Below, one piece after another: positions 1-12,004 of a DNA stretch of 64,000 bases (position 1 is the stretch's first letter; each line of letters starts with the position of its first letter). Source of the DNA: Macrotrachela quadricornifera (Eukaryota > Rotifera > Eurotatoria > Philodinida > Philodinidae); NCBI GenBank assembly GCA_022393335.1, contig JAJEKB010020357.1:304908-368907 (forward strand). Direction: 5' to 3'. The notes below the pieces were generated by a model. That model was not told the DNA's origin and did not search any database. It saw only the letters and a list, made by a program, of their open reading frames with translations. Both the position numbers and the translations under genes were made by a program.

Positions 1-898
1 GACATTCGATTCAAAAAATTTGCATCTTTACGATATTGGTGAGACATGGATGCAAGTTTCGTTGCTTTTTCACTAAGTCCTAAATAAAAAGACAAAAAAA
101 ATTATTAAAAAATTTGTTTTTAATTTTATATTATACCTTGTAATGTTTCACCACGTGCCATAACATCTTGAATATTTGAAAACATCACCTTTTGTACATC
201 AATTAAATCGGTTCTTAAACGACTCATAGAATCGCGTGACATAACATCTTGTATGTTGGTAACCATGATATTTTGTCCATCACGACCATCATTTCTTGAA
301 CGATACATAGCTTCACGTGAATTTCGACTATCAGCGTATTGCTTTTTCATTTTTTGAATGTAATTATCTAAAGAAAAAATAAAGCAACATTTTCATTTTT
401 CGATTAAAGAAAAAAATAATTTAAATTTTAACGAACCAAATTCAATAAATGAATATGGTCGAGCAGCTAATTGAATTTTCTGTCCATATTGTGCAATAAA
501 TTCTTGTGCAAGATCTTCAAGATATGCAAATGCATATTTACGTGGAAAGGTTTTTTCACATAAAGTGATATAACAAACATCATGATCAATAAAACAACTA
601 AAATTTCATAAGAAGTTATATATTTTTATTATATAAGTATTTATATACATACTGAAATATATAAGGATCGGTTTCAATGCTTGCTTTTGATGGAGAATTT
701 TGTGTTAGACGCCGAAGAATATTTTTTGCTTGATTTTGATATTCAGTACCGCTACGACCAGCCTAAATATTTAAAATAAAAATAAGAAAGAAAGAAAGAA
801 ATAATAAAATATTTTACTTCATCACGTATATCATTATGAACTGATGCAGCAAGAGGAAGACCATCGGCTACACGCCCAATCATTGTCATTAAAACCAT
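1..898 (-). CDS. sec22: Sec22-type R-SNARE (vesicle trafficking protein), 3' end outside window
   Basis: Sec22 is the longin-domain R-SNARE that drives fusion in ER-Golgi traffic. Exons on the minus strand read 898-818, 762-653, 597-437, 367-137 and 79-1, joined by four GT-AG introns of 55-69 bp, each keeping frame. The start is the ATG at 898, giving MVLMTMIGRVADGLPLAAS, the family's usual N-terminus; an in-frame upstream extension exists but is not Sec22-like. The longin domain follows (KNILRRL, DHDVCYITLCEKTFPRK, YAFAYLEDL, RPYSFIEF), then the SNARE helix with the R of ARGE at the zero layer and HQYRKDANFLNR. The C-terminal membrane anchor lies beyond base 1. The SNARE region is about 27 residues longer than in the animal protein because of an internal duplication. 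Identification is firm; exon edges were found by eye. Confidence 0.93.
159..281 (-). repeat. In-frame 27-residue duplication inside the Sec22 SNARE helix
   Basis: Two versions of the same segment stand in tandem in one exon: DGQNIMVTNIQDVM and, 27 residues later, DVQKVMFSNIQDVM. Ordinary Sec22 has only one such block before the zero-layer arginine. Only the second copy is followed by the RGE of the zero layer; the first is followed by SRD. The copies differ at several positions, so the duplication is not brand new and has been kept in frame. Confidence 0.8.
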
Positions 899-1009
899 TT
901 TTAAAAAGAATTTAGTATTTAATTCACTACGTGGTCTAGTCTTATTTATCCAATTTATACGTGTGTATATGACGTGAAATACCCTGTGTTCGATCAAAAA
1001 CATAACCAA

Positions 1010-1489
1010 TGGTTAAACATTTGAAAAAGATGTCACTAATATCTACTGATTTGGAATAATTACACGACACATTATCAACCTGTGTTGACAAAAAAGAATG
1101 ACTAATAACTTAGAATAGAAAAATATATCTGTTGCAATAGTTACCTAGTTTTGACACGTTGGCCATACACGTATCAAAATTGCACAACTATTGGAAGTGA
1201 TGCATTAAAAAACCATGGTAGGTCGAAATGTTCCTAGACCATTTCTGGTTCCGGCACTACTCCTAGTTCTGATTGATACAGTAGAGTGATATGCGACAAC
1301 ATGTGTAGATTTAAATCGAGATCCCTATAGACTTATTTTTCTAATGTAGACAAGATTTCGTCATATATGCATCCATCCCACGACGTTTTTAACGTATATT
1401 TATGAAATAACAAAAAAAAAATAAATCGAAAATCTTATGTTAATTTATTTGATGATGATATCTTTAATAGAAAAGAACATAAGATAATT
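1010..1489. other. No gene seen upstream of sec22
   Basis: AT-rich DNA with no long reading frame and no recognisable repeat. It should hold the sec22 promoter and 5' UTR, but no core element could be assigned. Confidence 0.4.
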
Positions 1490-2005
1490 AGTAATTGATG
1501 CCATAAACGACCTTCTTCAATACGAACATCAATAAGAGATTTTATTGATGAAATGTCGTTGAGATTTTCCGATGATTTTTTTTATTTTTGGTTCTGTATT
1601 TTTCAACCCACGATAAACATCCTTTATATCTTGTTCAATATCCGAATCTAATAAACCTCTTAGCAATTCAATGCCAGCAAATGGTGATAATAATGAATTT
1701 GTTCCAGTAAATATTGATAAATCTTTTAATGATATTGTCGAATTTTCTGCAATAACAACATTAATAGCTACTGGTCTTAAATTACATATTTATCGTTGTT
1801 ATTGAGTAGATTCATTTAAATAATAGTTATCTCCATCATATATATTTGAATCATTTATATAATTATGTAATCCATTAAGTAAATATTGATCATTATCAGA
1901 ATTATAATAATTATGAATAATAACATTTTGATGTTCATATTCTAACTGACGACGTTTATCATTAACTGTTGATAATAATTTTAATTTAAAATCGGTATTT
2001 TTTCA
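1490..2005 (-). pseudogene. Broken coding relic of unknown family
   Basis: The minus strand carries protein-like stretches in changing frames. From about 2000 one frame reads DFKLKLLSTVNDKRRQLEYE and ends in a TAA near 1807. Just downstream another stretch contains NVVIAENSTISLKDLSIF and FAGIELLRGLLDSDIEQDI. A run of eight A's near 1575 then shifts the frame to one reading NDISSIKSLIDVRIEEGRLW. The composition looks like a real globular protein, but I do not recognise it. Two stops and a homopolymer shift suggest a pseudogene; an assembly error in the homopolymer or an unseen intron are alternatives. Confidence 0.45.
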
Positions 2006-2096
2006 ATTGTATAAGAGTGATAATGATGCCAATGATTCAGATTATCAACCTGTTCAATAAAAAAGAAAACAAATTGAACTATTATATTATACTGTC

Positions 2097-2850
2097 CGAA
2101 CGAACATATTTGAGTACCTCTTTCTGAGAAAGAGTTTAATAGGGTTCTATTCTATGGAGGTCTTGATAAATATTTCAAGTATTCATATCTTCGTTGCTTT
2201 CGTTTAGACCGAAAAAATGGACATATATCAAAATCTTTCGTCTTTCGATGTTTTTCAGGTGGTGAATGCCTAACATCATTCTTCACTCCTGTCAAATTTG
2301 CAAGAACAATCAGTCTTTTTATTAGTAGGGATCGAAAGACTAATCAACATCCAATATACATGAGGTCTTTCTATGCCACAAATAATGATATTATGTTTAT
2401 ACTTTTCTTCTAGATGCTCATGATCTTCAATTATTTAGTAATAGAGTGACGGCGGTGATGCCAAGGATAGTGAAATAAAACGATTAGTTTTTTTTTACTT
2501 TGCACAGCATAGTCGAAGAAAGAATGAATTTTTACTACGACGAATAACCTTAAAAGACAACTTTTGATTCGCATTGATCTATTCTTCCAAAGAGCACGCC
2601 ATATCAAATTCTAAATCTTCCGTTGTCTAGAATTGAAATAGCTGGGTTCAGTAAATAGATATATTTTCATTATCGATGCAATAAAGATGATCATACATTC
2701 CACATCAAAAAAGCAGTTGAACAATAAAAAGTTTCATATTTCCATTATGTTTTAGACCGAACGAAAGTAATTAAGATATTCATCGAGATTTCCATAGGAT
2801 AGACTAAACTCTTTCTAAAAATAACGGCATATAAACATGTTCTCATATCA
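2097..2850. repeat. Old inverted-repeat (foldback) element
   Basis: About 110 bases at 2110-2225 return as a diverged reverse complement at 2740-2845 (shared words include AGAAAGAGTTTA, TCCTATGG and TTTCGTT near GTCTAAA). About 500 bp lie between the arms. No coding frame or target duplication is visible, so this is probably an old MITE-like palindrome. Confidence 0.5.
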
Positions 2851-2859
2851 GAGTACATC

Positions 2860-4150
2860 TCAAGCCACAAACACTTGATCCGTATCAGGTAGATATTTAA
2901 TAAATAGCGAGGGATGTCATAATATCCTAATGTGGAGTATCGAGATTTATACCACTACTACCACGAAATCAACATGAATATTGCAATCGATACCCTATCC
3001 AAAGGTGAAAATTTTGAACATATTTAGGGTAAAGTGATGATATGTCACAATTGTGGCATTAATTGTAAGACGGGAAAATTTGGAGGCAGTTAAGGTTATA
3101 TAGCCATTCGATGAAATCATTAATGTCACGTTTTTTACTAAGAGAAAATAAAAGTAAAAGTAATGTGTGTTTCTCTTTCTTCACAGACTATATCACTCCA
3201 TCTGAACAAGTAAATATTTGACGTACATTACTATAGTTTAGTCATTTGTCTGTATTTGAAATAGGGAGTGGTTCAATCTATTTTATAACAATATAATATT
3301 ATGAAATAATGTCATCATACACTCAAATGAATTTATTACGAGACGAATTTTGTGCAAGAAGTGGTCACCTTCGTCGGTAAATGATGCGTATAATAGATTT
3401 TTTCTGACGATAAAGAATTATGTTTGTGTCGGACGGATTGTTATAAAAAAATAGATGGACCTTCAGAAAATAAGAGACATATTCTATATAAGGAAAGAAA
3501 AAACAATAAATTTGACAAAGTTAAATCACATTAAAAAAATGATGACAATAGAAAATCCTGCTTAATGAAGCGTTCCAGGTCAATCAATACGGCTATCCGT
3601 ATTTTCACCCTAAATTTGCTTCATACGTCACCGTAAACGGAACGTATACAGAGCGTATCGTTCGATCTGGGGTTTTATTTGATAAAGTCAAATAAAAGGC
3701 TTGTGTATTCGGCGGAATTCCATGTGAATTAAAAATATTGGAAGGTAAGTGTATATTGTGCTTCAATTATACATATATATCTTTTATAGATATTCATGTT
3801 AATCAACTTGGTGGCACTCTACCCTATTAAAAGATCTATTGAATCAAACAAAAAATATTTCTTTTCATATTGTTCATTTGTATTGTTTATCTTATGAATA
3901 ACTATTCGATGAAAAATAAACACATTTTTTCTATTGTTCATATGCGTTACTAACTATCTTATAGAAAAGTCTATTATACAAAGAACAAAAACATTTCTTC
4001 TTTATATAATGCTTATTTTTATGGTTAATAAAGATTAAAATTATGAGAATATTAATTTTTTTTTTAATGAATAAATCATTTATTTAACTTAATAAACTGA
4101 TATTTGTAAAAGAAATGAATAATGAAAAAAGAATGAAATAAAAAATTAAC
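2860..4150. other. No gene seen
   Basis: AT-rich sequence without long frames. The last part is a run of T-rich and A-rich blocks. Nothing could be assigned. Confidence 0.35.
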
Positions 4151-4159
4151 CAAGTGCCA

Positions 4160-5782
4160 TAAAATGGTGTTTGTCCGAATATATTTGAGATAGTTGCTGT
4201 CTTCTTTGCCACAAGTATATATCAACTAGCGGTGCATCTAGTTTTTGTCCATCATCTTCTCAATCTTTGTCTAAAGAGATTTTATCATTAGTTTGATTAA
4301 CAATAAGATGGTCAGCTAAAATTAATTCTGCACGAATTTCACATTCATCTGGAGCACCAAAAGAAATTTCTTCTTTTCGTTCAAGTTGAGTTTTTAAGTC
4401 AGATGAATCAACAAGAACATTTTCATGTGATAACACTTGTGGAACACATTTGATCCGATGAGACTCATCGGTGGCTGTCATTGCTCTCTAACAAAACTTA
4501 ACTGCACGAAATTTGCTTTTTTTGAAAACAAAAAGTACATAAATTCAAATAAACTTCACTTTCCAGATTGTAAGGATTCTTACGCTGCGTCTTTTGGTAT
4601 AGTTCGCTTTCCCAATGCAACATTTTCAGAGATTAAAATACAAAATATAAAGTTCTGCCAATCATTATGGATCCCATCAGTAGGATCTATTGGATCGAAT
4701 ATGTTACTGGTATGTGCACCTTTTCTTCCAGTCAATAAATTTACCAAACTACTTTTTCCTACGCCGGCTTGTCCAATGGTGAGCACACGATTGATGTATC
4801 CTTTAACTCCTAATTCTTTCAAGATTGATCGTTTCATTGCAAGAGTATCCTTCTCGAAATATTTGTTAATTGTTGTATCGATTGCCGCATTGTTTTCGAG
4901 GTCTAGCTCGGTCGGAATTTGTTCAAAAAATGTGATGACTTTCGAATTTTTTTGAATAGTGCACTGTTTTCTAGACATGCTTCAAAATTTAAAAAACATT
5001 CTACCATCTGGAAATCGTCGTTCATTGTATCGCCTTTCCGTTTTTTATTTAATGATTGCCTAGCACGATATTTTTATTTTGTAAAAAAGATAGAAACAAG
5101 CACTATCGTTGATCTCAATAGTGGAATCGACATTGGTTTCATGTGAAACTTGATTGATGCCCATAATTTTATTCGTGTCTCTTCTCTCAATGGTTTCAAC
5201 AAAGCATCTTGTCTGCCTCCATGTTTTGTCGTACCGCAAAAGACATCAACAAAATCATAATTATTTTCCAAAAACTATGCATTCTTGGGCGTATCAAACC
5301 ACGTTGTCATCGGTTCATCATCTTCGCAAAATTCTACATATAATATCGCTGGTGCAGAAAGATCTATCAAATGTTCGAAAAAAAACTTGTAATCCATTTC
5401 AAAATTGTTCGTTATGCGCCCTTTTTTCATGGCAAATAGAATGCAGTTAAAGCCATATTTATGTTGTTCAATGAATTCGCTAAGTTTAGAGAGAGCTTGT
5501 TCATGGGATACTGTTCCACTTGCAGTTTCATTAAGTCCAGGTGTATCAGTTATATGAAAAGTTATTTCATTATGCTCAATTGTGTACGTTTTGAAACTGA
5601 ATGTACATCCGTGTGCTCCATCATTTTCATTTGCAACAATTTTATCGGCTAATAGGTTGATTAATGAACTTTTTCCAACACCAGCTTGACCAACAATTAA
5701 AAATCTACTAATTTGATTACATATGTGTTGTTGCGTTAATATTGTTCGAAATATTTTGTTTGACTGATTCTTTATTTTATAT
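4160..5782 (-). pseudogene. AIG1/GIMAP-like tandem G-domain gene, broken
   Basis: Two P-loop GTPase segments lie in tandem on the minus strand. The first exon starts after an acceptor AG at 5784-5783. It carries the P-loop GQAGVGKSS near 5670, a switch/G3 motif FHITDTPGLNE near 5545 and a conserved tail VDVFCGTTKHGG near 5230, interrupted once by TAG near 5275. The second starts near 4978 and has another P-loop GQAGVGKSS near 4765, but is cut off near 4625 by repeat DNA. A C-terminal segment (4481-4160, with SFGAPDECEIRAEL) resumes beyond that repeat and holds an in-frame TGA. Members of this family are GTP-binding switches, often expanded and linked to immunity or membranes. The stops and the insertion argue for a pseudogene; the exact subfamily (AIG1 or MMR_HSR1) is uncertain. 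Confidence 0.65.
4484..4640 (+). repeat. Fragment of the 982-bp palindromic element family inside the G-domain gene
   Basis: The stretch ending in ACGCTGCGTCTTTTGGTATA matches the internal motif of the 6058-7038 element (ACGCTGCATCTTCTTGTATA near 6750), including the preceding AAACAAAAAGT. It sits where the second G domain loses its frame, so it probably broke the gene. Confidence 0.5.
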
Positions 5783-6057
5783 CTAAAAAGAAGGTCGGTA
5801 TGAATCTGTCATACAATGGGCTATTTAATTTCGTTCTGGCTTTTAACCGAGAAAAAAGCATTTAATTTCAAATTGAAATAAGGGGCTAAGAGGACTAAGG
5901 AATTCTTGAATTCAGTATATGTGTATCTATATATTTAATGAAGAATATTTGTCTGTTCGCTATGCATTTAGTCCCTGTAAAAGCTACGATCACCAAACTT
6001 TTCACGATGCTTTTCTCAGTCCAGAGGTAGCTTTAAAGAGTGCTGTTACCATTAATA

Positions 6058-7038
6058 ACGAGTGGGCCAGAATAAATGGCGGTCTTAGTGTTTTAAAGAT
6101 TTCTCCCTTATTTTTTCTTACGATTAAGAAATCTTTTTTACCAAAAGATGGAGCTTGAAATTCTCTACAAAACCATATACTTTTAAAATTAAAACCTACT
6201 TAAAAATATTTGAAAAAAGATAAAAAACAGAAACATACAAAATGCTCTACTTTCAAATTGATTAGGCACAATGAATGGCCGCACTTTGTATTCCGGATTT
6301 TCATTACTTACTTCATGGTGCTGAAAAAACGAATCATATGAAAAGATGCAGCGTAAGAAGCTGTACAATTTGCATAAGACCAATTATTTAATAATTGCAC
6401 TTTTTGTTCTCAAAATAGACATAACTCTGAGCAATCAAAATTTGACTACTTGAAAATGAATGTTTTTAAGTACGCGATGAATTTATTTTTTCCCCATCTT
6501 ATTTTCCTGTGATTGTTCTTGATAAATTGTAGAGTTTTTCACGCTGCCTCTTGTGGCATATTTTATTTCTGTCTAATACAGCATATCAAACAATAACAAG
6601 ATGAAATAAGAAAAATCCAATTCATCGTGTACTTAAATACATTCATTTTCACGTAGTCAAAATTTGATTGCTCAGAGTTATGTCTATTTTGAGAACAAAA
6701 AGTGCAATTATTAAATAATTGGTCTTATGCAAATTGTACAGCTACTCACGCTGCATCTTCTTGTATAGTTCGTATTTTTAATATGGTGAAGTGATAAAAA
6801 TTACATGCAAACTATAATCATTCATTATTCCTAACTAGTTAGAAAGTGGAGCATTTTGTATGTTTCTGTTTTTTATCTTTTTTCAAATATTTTTAAGTAG
6901 GTTTTAATTTTAAAAGTATATGGTTTTGTAGAGAATTTCAAGCTCCATCTTTTGGTAAAAAAGATTTCTTAATCGTAAGAAAAAATAAGGGAGAAATCTT
7001 TAAAACACTAAGACCGCCATTTAATCTGGCCCACCCGT
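6058..7038. mobile_element. Palindromic TA-insertion element, about 982-bp family, copy 1
   Basis: The two ends are long inverted repeats: the left begins ACGAGTGGGCCAG and the right, read inward, ACGGGTGGGCCAG. The arms pair over most of their length (about 430 bp each) around a short loop near 6550. TA flanks both ends (6056-6057 and 7039-7040), as expected for Tc1/mariner-type insertion. The interior carries the motif CACGCTGC(A/C)TCTT in both orientations. There is no transposase frame, so it is non-autonomous. Copies of the same length are at 37694 and 59695. Confidence 0.8.
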
Positions 7039-7059
7039 TACAAAGTTTTCTCTAGAATA

Positions 7060-8440
7060 ATGCTATTCTATGATAATCACACAGTGGGCAGCCAGGCGAT
7101 AAAATCGATTTTCGAGATTCGATCTCACATTATAGCTAGCATTGGAGATTCTATGGTGCTGCATTTAAGTACATCTTCGATGCTGCCTTATATCGAGTAT
7201 CCGTTAAATGGTAGATATTACAAAGTACATGAAATAGGTGGAAATCTCCAATAGCATCATATAAGTAAAATATGTGTTTTCAAATTAAGGTTCTAGTTAT
7301 ATTCATCAGTTGTTCTATAGTTACACAGTGTTATGTATTTACTATATACAACAGGCCATTTGGACTTCTTGAAGTCCTTCAACCTATAAAAGGATCGAAA
7401 ACTACTAACCAAAATGTTGAAAAATAGCTGTTACTCTATGTTGTACTTAGGCCTGACCAACAATTCTGAAAACATTAAATAAAATATAAAGATATGGGCA
7501 TATTTTTAATTTTATTTTATCAAATATTGAGGATGGTTATCACTATTATTTATATCAAGTTCGATCGTTTCTAAAAATTTGTTAAAATATTTTTTCAAGG
7601 CTTTTTTCGAAAAATTGTTTTAGTCATCTTGGTTGTCGCATGAGAAAATCATATTTCATTTATTTAATCACATAAACTACGTTCGATAGGATTTGTTACC
7701 CAAAAATTACATAATATTAGGCCTACCCAGGTTTATAGTGACGGTGCGTAAACGACGGTAAACCCATAAAAAACGGCAACTTCACAGTGATCTAACAATT
7801 TTCGTATACGAGTATCTGTTAACTAGATACATACGGATACATTACAGAATGCTTTTCGGGCCGTGTATCGTACAATATTTACGACACCGTAAATAAACAC
7901 CGTTTACGTGGCGTTTTTAGCCGTTTTTAACAATATTTTTCAATAATGACTTAAAAAATTAAATATTACAAAATACTGTATTTTCTCTACTTATCGATAA
8001 GAAGTACTGCAATTATGCAAATTAATCTGCATAAATTATAGAATATGTACTAATATTAAATGGAATTGATCGTGGCGCCATCTATATAAAAATGAAAAAA
8101 TAAAATTAAACTCTGAAATTCAGATTTTAGGTTCAGAAATTGAAAAACTTGAAATTATTATGCACAAAATAATACCTGAGAATTTTTATTTCCTACTGAT
8201 ACACTAACACATAATGGCCTAGGCGAGTACGCATAAAAGTATATAGAAGACTGAACATATGTATATATTTTATTTCGTCATTTTTTTGTAGAACCACTCT
8301 ATCGGACTTCACTAGTTATATCTATACCACAAATCTATTATAGATACTTGGCAATCATAATGACATTCTTTCACATTTTATTTTTCTTTGTTATGTACAG
8401 AATCGTTTAGTTTTAATCGATTGTCTTGACTTTTTAAATG
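7060..8440. other. No gene seen
   Basis: AT-rich DNA between the palindromic element and the transposase relic. Short words around TTTACGGTG and CGTAAAC recur near 7740-7910, but no feature could be supported. Confidence 0.35.
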
Positions 8441-8447
8441 GATACAA

Positions 8448-10565
8448 ATGGATTCAATTGAATTAAAATTTGAATATGGAAATTACAACATCAAAAAAAA
8501 AGAAAGATGTAAAAAACGCAATGCTGCCCGAAGAAAGACAAGATTGGAAGAAAAAAAACGTTGTTATTCTCACTTACTATGCGCAACACATCACGCACCT
8601 GTTTTTGAACCGTATGAAAAAACAATGATTATAAATCCATTAATGCAAAATGATTATCACTTAATTGAACAAAAACCTGAAGAATTAATTAAAGATAATA
8701 ATTATGAAATATCGGATTTTTTAAATGATGCTTATGATGAAATAACATCGATAAAAACTATACACTCAAATGATGATAATGATGATTATATTTCACCTTC
8801 TAAATTACCTTTACATTATTACACGCTTGATTCAACTTGTGACTACTGTGAAGCATTTGCCATTATCGCACGTCAAAGAAATCTTTCTAAGAAAAGTACC
8901 AATGATCTTTTATCATTAATTAAATCTGGTCTTCCATATCCAAACAACATGCCGTCATCAGAAGAACAACTTTTTGTTTTACTTGGTGTGGAGGAATTAT
9001 TTACAAAACGGTCGATTTGTTTGTTGTGTTGCAATGAATTTGGTTATAAAGAGAATGTTTGTCCAAAATGCTGTTCAACAGATAAAAACGCAATTGCTTA
9101 TGTGTAAGTTTGTAGTGTGATACAATCAATATTCTATCTAAATGTATATTTAAATCAAGACTTTTTTAACATTATCTCTTTTCTAGATACGATAGTAACA
9201 TTGAATTAATTATCAAAAAAATTATGATTAGGTTATCGTCGAATATTAATGAATACCGAAGCAAAATTTACAATAATGACGATTGTGAAAACATTAAAGA
9301 TATTCCATTTGGAACCTTCTACCAATATTTATTGAAGAAAAATAATTATCAACATTTAATTAGTTTGCTGTTGCACGCTGATGGTATTAGTATTACAAGT
9401 TCAACGAAATTAAAAATGTGGATGCTAAGTAGATCCATTATAGAACTACCAGCAAAATTACGTGTCCGGCGATGTAATATAGTTATTATATCTATCTGGA
9501 TAGCTTATGTTGAACCAACTGCAAAATTGTGGTTGAATTACTCTGTGAATCAACTGCAAATGATCAAAAATCAAGGTACTGAGTATTTCTATTGACGATA
9601 TTTGGAAGAAATAGTTTGATGGTATTATAAACAATTTTAGCCGATTCGAAAATGAATCATTATCTCAGTATCTGAAACAGTTCATATACTTACAATATCA
9701 GCACAGAAGATTCTTTTTTAATATAATGTATTTTATTCTTCTTTATTTCCAGGTATTGATGCTTTGAATATTTGACACAAATTGATCATATTTAGAATAA
9801 CAGGAGATTGTCCAGCATTAAGCTTAATAAGAAATTTTATTAATCATAACGGGTATTATAGTTGTTGGTTTTGTTTTATTAAAGGTGAACATATAAATAA
9901 AAAACGTCACTATTGTTATGATTCGATTCAATTACGTACAACAAGTGATTATTTAAAATTATCGAATAAAGCTGAACGTACACAATTAAAAATATATGGT
10001 CATTTAGGAAAAAGTGTACTTAGTAGCATCGTGGATGTTGAATTACCCCAAGCAATCGTGTTAGATTATTTACATGTATCTTTATTAGGTCATGTAAAAT
10101 TAATCATTTTGTCCATTTATCAACAGCTGAAACCGATACAACGCGAAGAATTAAATTATGAACTGAAAAAGTAAGTCTTCCCGCATAAGTTATTTCTACA
10201 CGATCTGATTTTCTTTAGTTTTATCTACTTTACTTTTTAAAATCCAATTTTCATTTTTATATTTAGATTTTTTTCAAAGAAAAATGCGATCCGTTGAAAA
10301 CTTTGGTTTTGGAAAAGGTACCGAAGTGCGAAATATTTTATTCTATGGATTATTACCTCATTTGAATGTATTTATGCATATTGAACAATATTCTCATTTG
10401 GCGTTATACATATATTTTCTAACCATTAAAAATGGAAAACAATCTTATTTTAATCTTATCCAGCGTAACAAACTTAATCACAATATCATATATTATGATT
10501 TTGAAAAAATTTACTTATGTAGATCAATAACATCAATGTACGTATTTTACGTCTTGAATATATGA
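8448..10565 (+). pseudogene. Tnp2/CACTA-like transposase gene relic, copy 1
   Basis: A multi-exon gene with short introns. Exon 1 (8448-9103) has a basic N-terminus (KKKERCKKRNAARRKTR) and cysteine pairs (CDYC, CLLCC, CPKCC). It splices in frame (donor 9104, acceptor AG 9185-9186) to exon 2 (9187-9575; HADGISITSSTKLKMW). Exon 3 starts near 9753 and has GDCPALS, a YYSCWFCF zinc pair and a DYLHVSLLGHVK block. Exon 4 starts near 10267 (FGFGKGTEVRNILFYGLLP). The DGI, DCPAL and C-x2-C pattern resembles Tnp2-type (EnSpm/CACTA) transposases; this is by memory of the family and only moderately sure. Damage: TGA at 9773-9775 in exon 3, and a TAA plus a lost splice donor at the end of exon 3 (CAA to TAA and GCGTAAG to GCATAAG, compared with the second copy). 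No terminal repeats were found. Confidence 0.6.
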
Positions 10566-10869
10566 TGATGTTTCAAGATGGGTACCCAGACGCTTATAAT
10601 TATGAATATATTGATTGGACCTTGAACTATCTCTATGAAATTTATGATTGTTTGATTAAGATCAAAAGTAACAATCATATACATATATTTATCATGATTT
10701 ATATTTTTGTTCTCTAGAAAATATGAAATTGTATACATGTCGGTCACTTCATATCACATCAATCAATAGCTTTGACTTTAATGATGATGATAATGAAGCG
10801 ACTTCGACTTTAGTATATTAGTTCATTAATTTATCAAATGATGAATATAATGATAAAACTTATTCGTAT

Positions 10870-11990
10870 TAGACATTCATGCACCAAATAATAAATAATT
10901 GTAATTCTTTTTTAATTTTCATAAATTTTTCTCTTTTTAATTGACTTTTTCCCTTTTCTGAAAGAAAGGGTTATAGAGTGTTTAAATACGCAGGCTAAAA
11001 TGCTTAAAGTTTGTCTGTCCGACCAAGCCAACCAGAATTGAATATTCGCTGAACTAATGAAAACTCACTAATAGTTCTAAGAAAAAATTCGATAAATAGG
11101 TTTTTGGGTTTGGAGAATCGATTCGTGATGTCAGGTTTTTAAAATCTTTTTGAAGTTGATTTCTTTTTACACAAAGAATGGGTCTTTTTGAGAAAAAAAT
11201 TTTTTCATACAGTTTGACCAAAGGTAATCGGGGTCGAGGATTTAAATCGGCTGTACTTGCAGTTTTAGGTTGTGCTATCTGTGTTTTTCAATGTTGTTAT
11301 CTTCCTCGTAGTTCACTTTTGTGAGTAGTATTGAATGTCCAACTAACAAATTTCGAATTAGATTCTTTTAATAATTCAGATTTACCGTGAAAAATCTTGG
11401 ATTTAAACATTAAGCTAAAATAAAACCGGCGAATGATCTAAAATATATATCAAAGAATTGTACTTCGCGAAAAACGATTGTACAAATTAAACCATTTCTC
11501 AATTCACCATATAAATATATCGTTCATTGTTATTTATCTACTATCTGTCGATCAGTTTATTCCGTTTTCTGAACGGAAGGGTTATACGGCCGTAAATTTC
11601 TTTGAGGTTTGTCTCTTAAAAGGTTTTTGGCATCACGGAATCGAGCGGTACCATTACTTTTTTTATGATTTTGTAAAAAATTTTGTTTTACCTTAAAAAC
11701 TGATTTTTTTTTAAAATTTGACCAACACGCTTTTAACGATGAGGAATCAATTAGTGGAATTAGATTTCAAAAGTTTTGAAATCTACTACTTCGTTGACTG
11801 AAGGGAGAGTGATACGAAAAAAAGTGAAATGCGTTTGTTTGTTTGTGCTAGGTCAAGGGTCATCAAGACATGTTCTTAGAGAAACCAACAAGAAATCTCT
11901 ACTTTGAAAAAATTGAATCTTAATGCTTCAACAAAGGTTTTCAAGGTCGAGGGATCGAATAGTGCCATTAATTTTTGAATTTTTTTAAAT
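10870..11990. repeat. Degenerate non-coding repeats
   Basis: The phrase TTTTCTGAA(A/C)G(A/G)AAGGGTTATA occurs near 10950 and 11560, with looser echoes near 11795 and 13230. This suggests an old, drifted tandem array. No coding frame is convincing. Confidence 0.35.
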
Positions 11991-12004
11991 ATTTTTTTTT
12001 ACTA

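Noticed and set aside
4437..4955. 172-codon plus-strand frame
   Set aside because: Antisense of the second P-loop segment of the G-domain gene.
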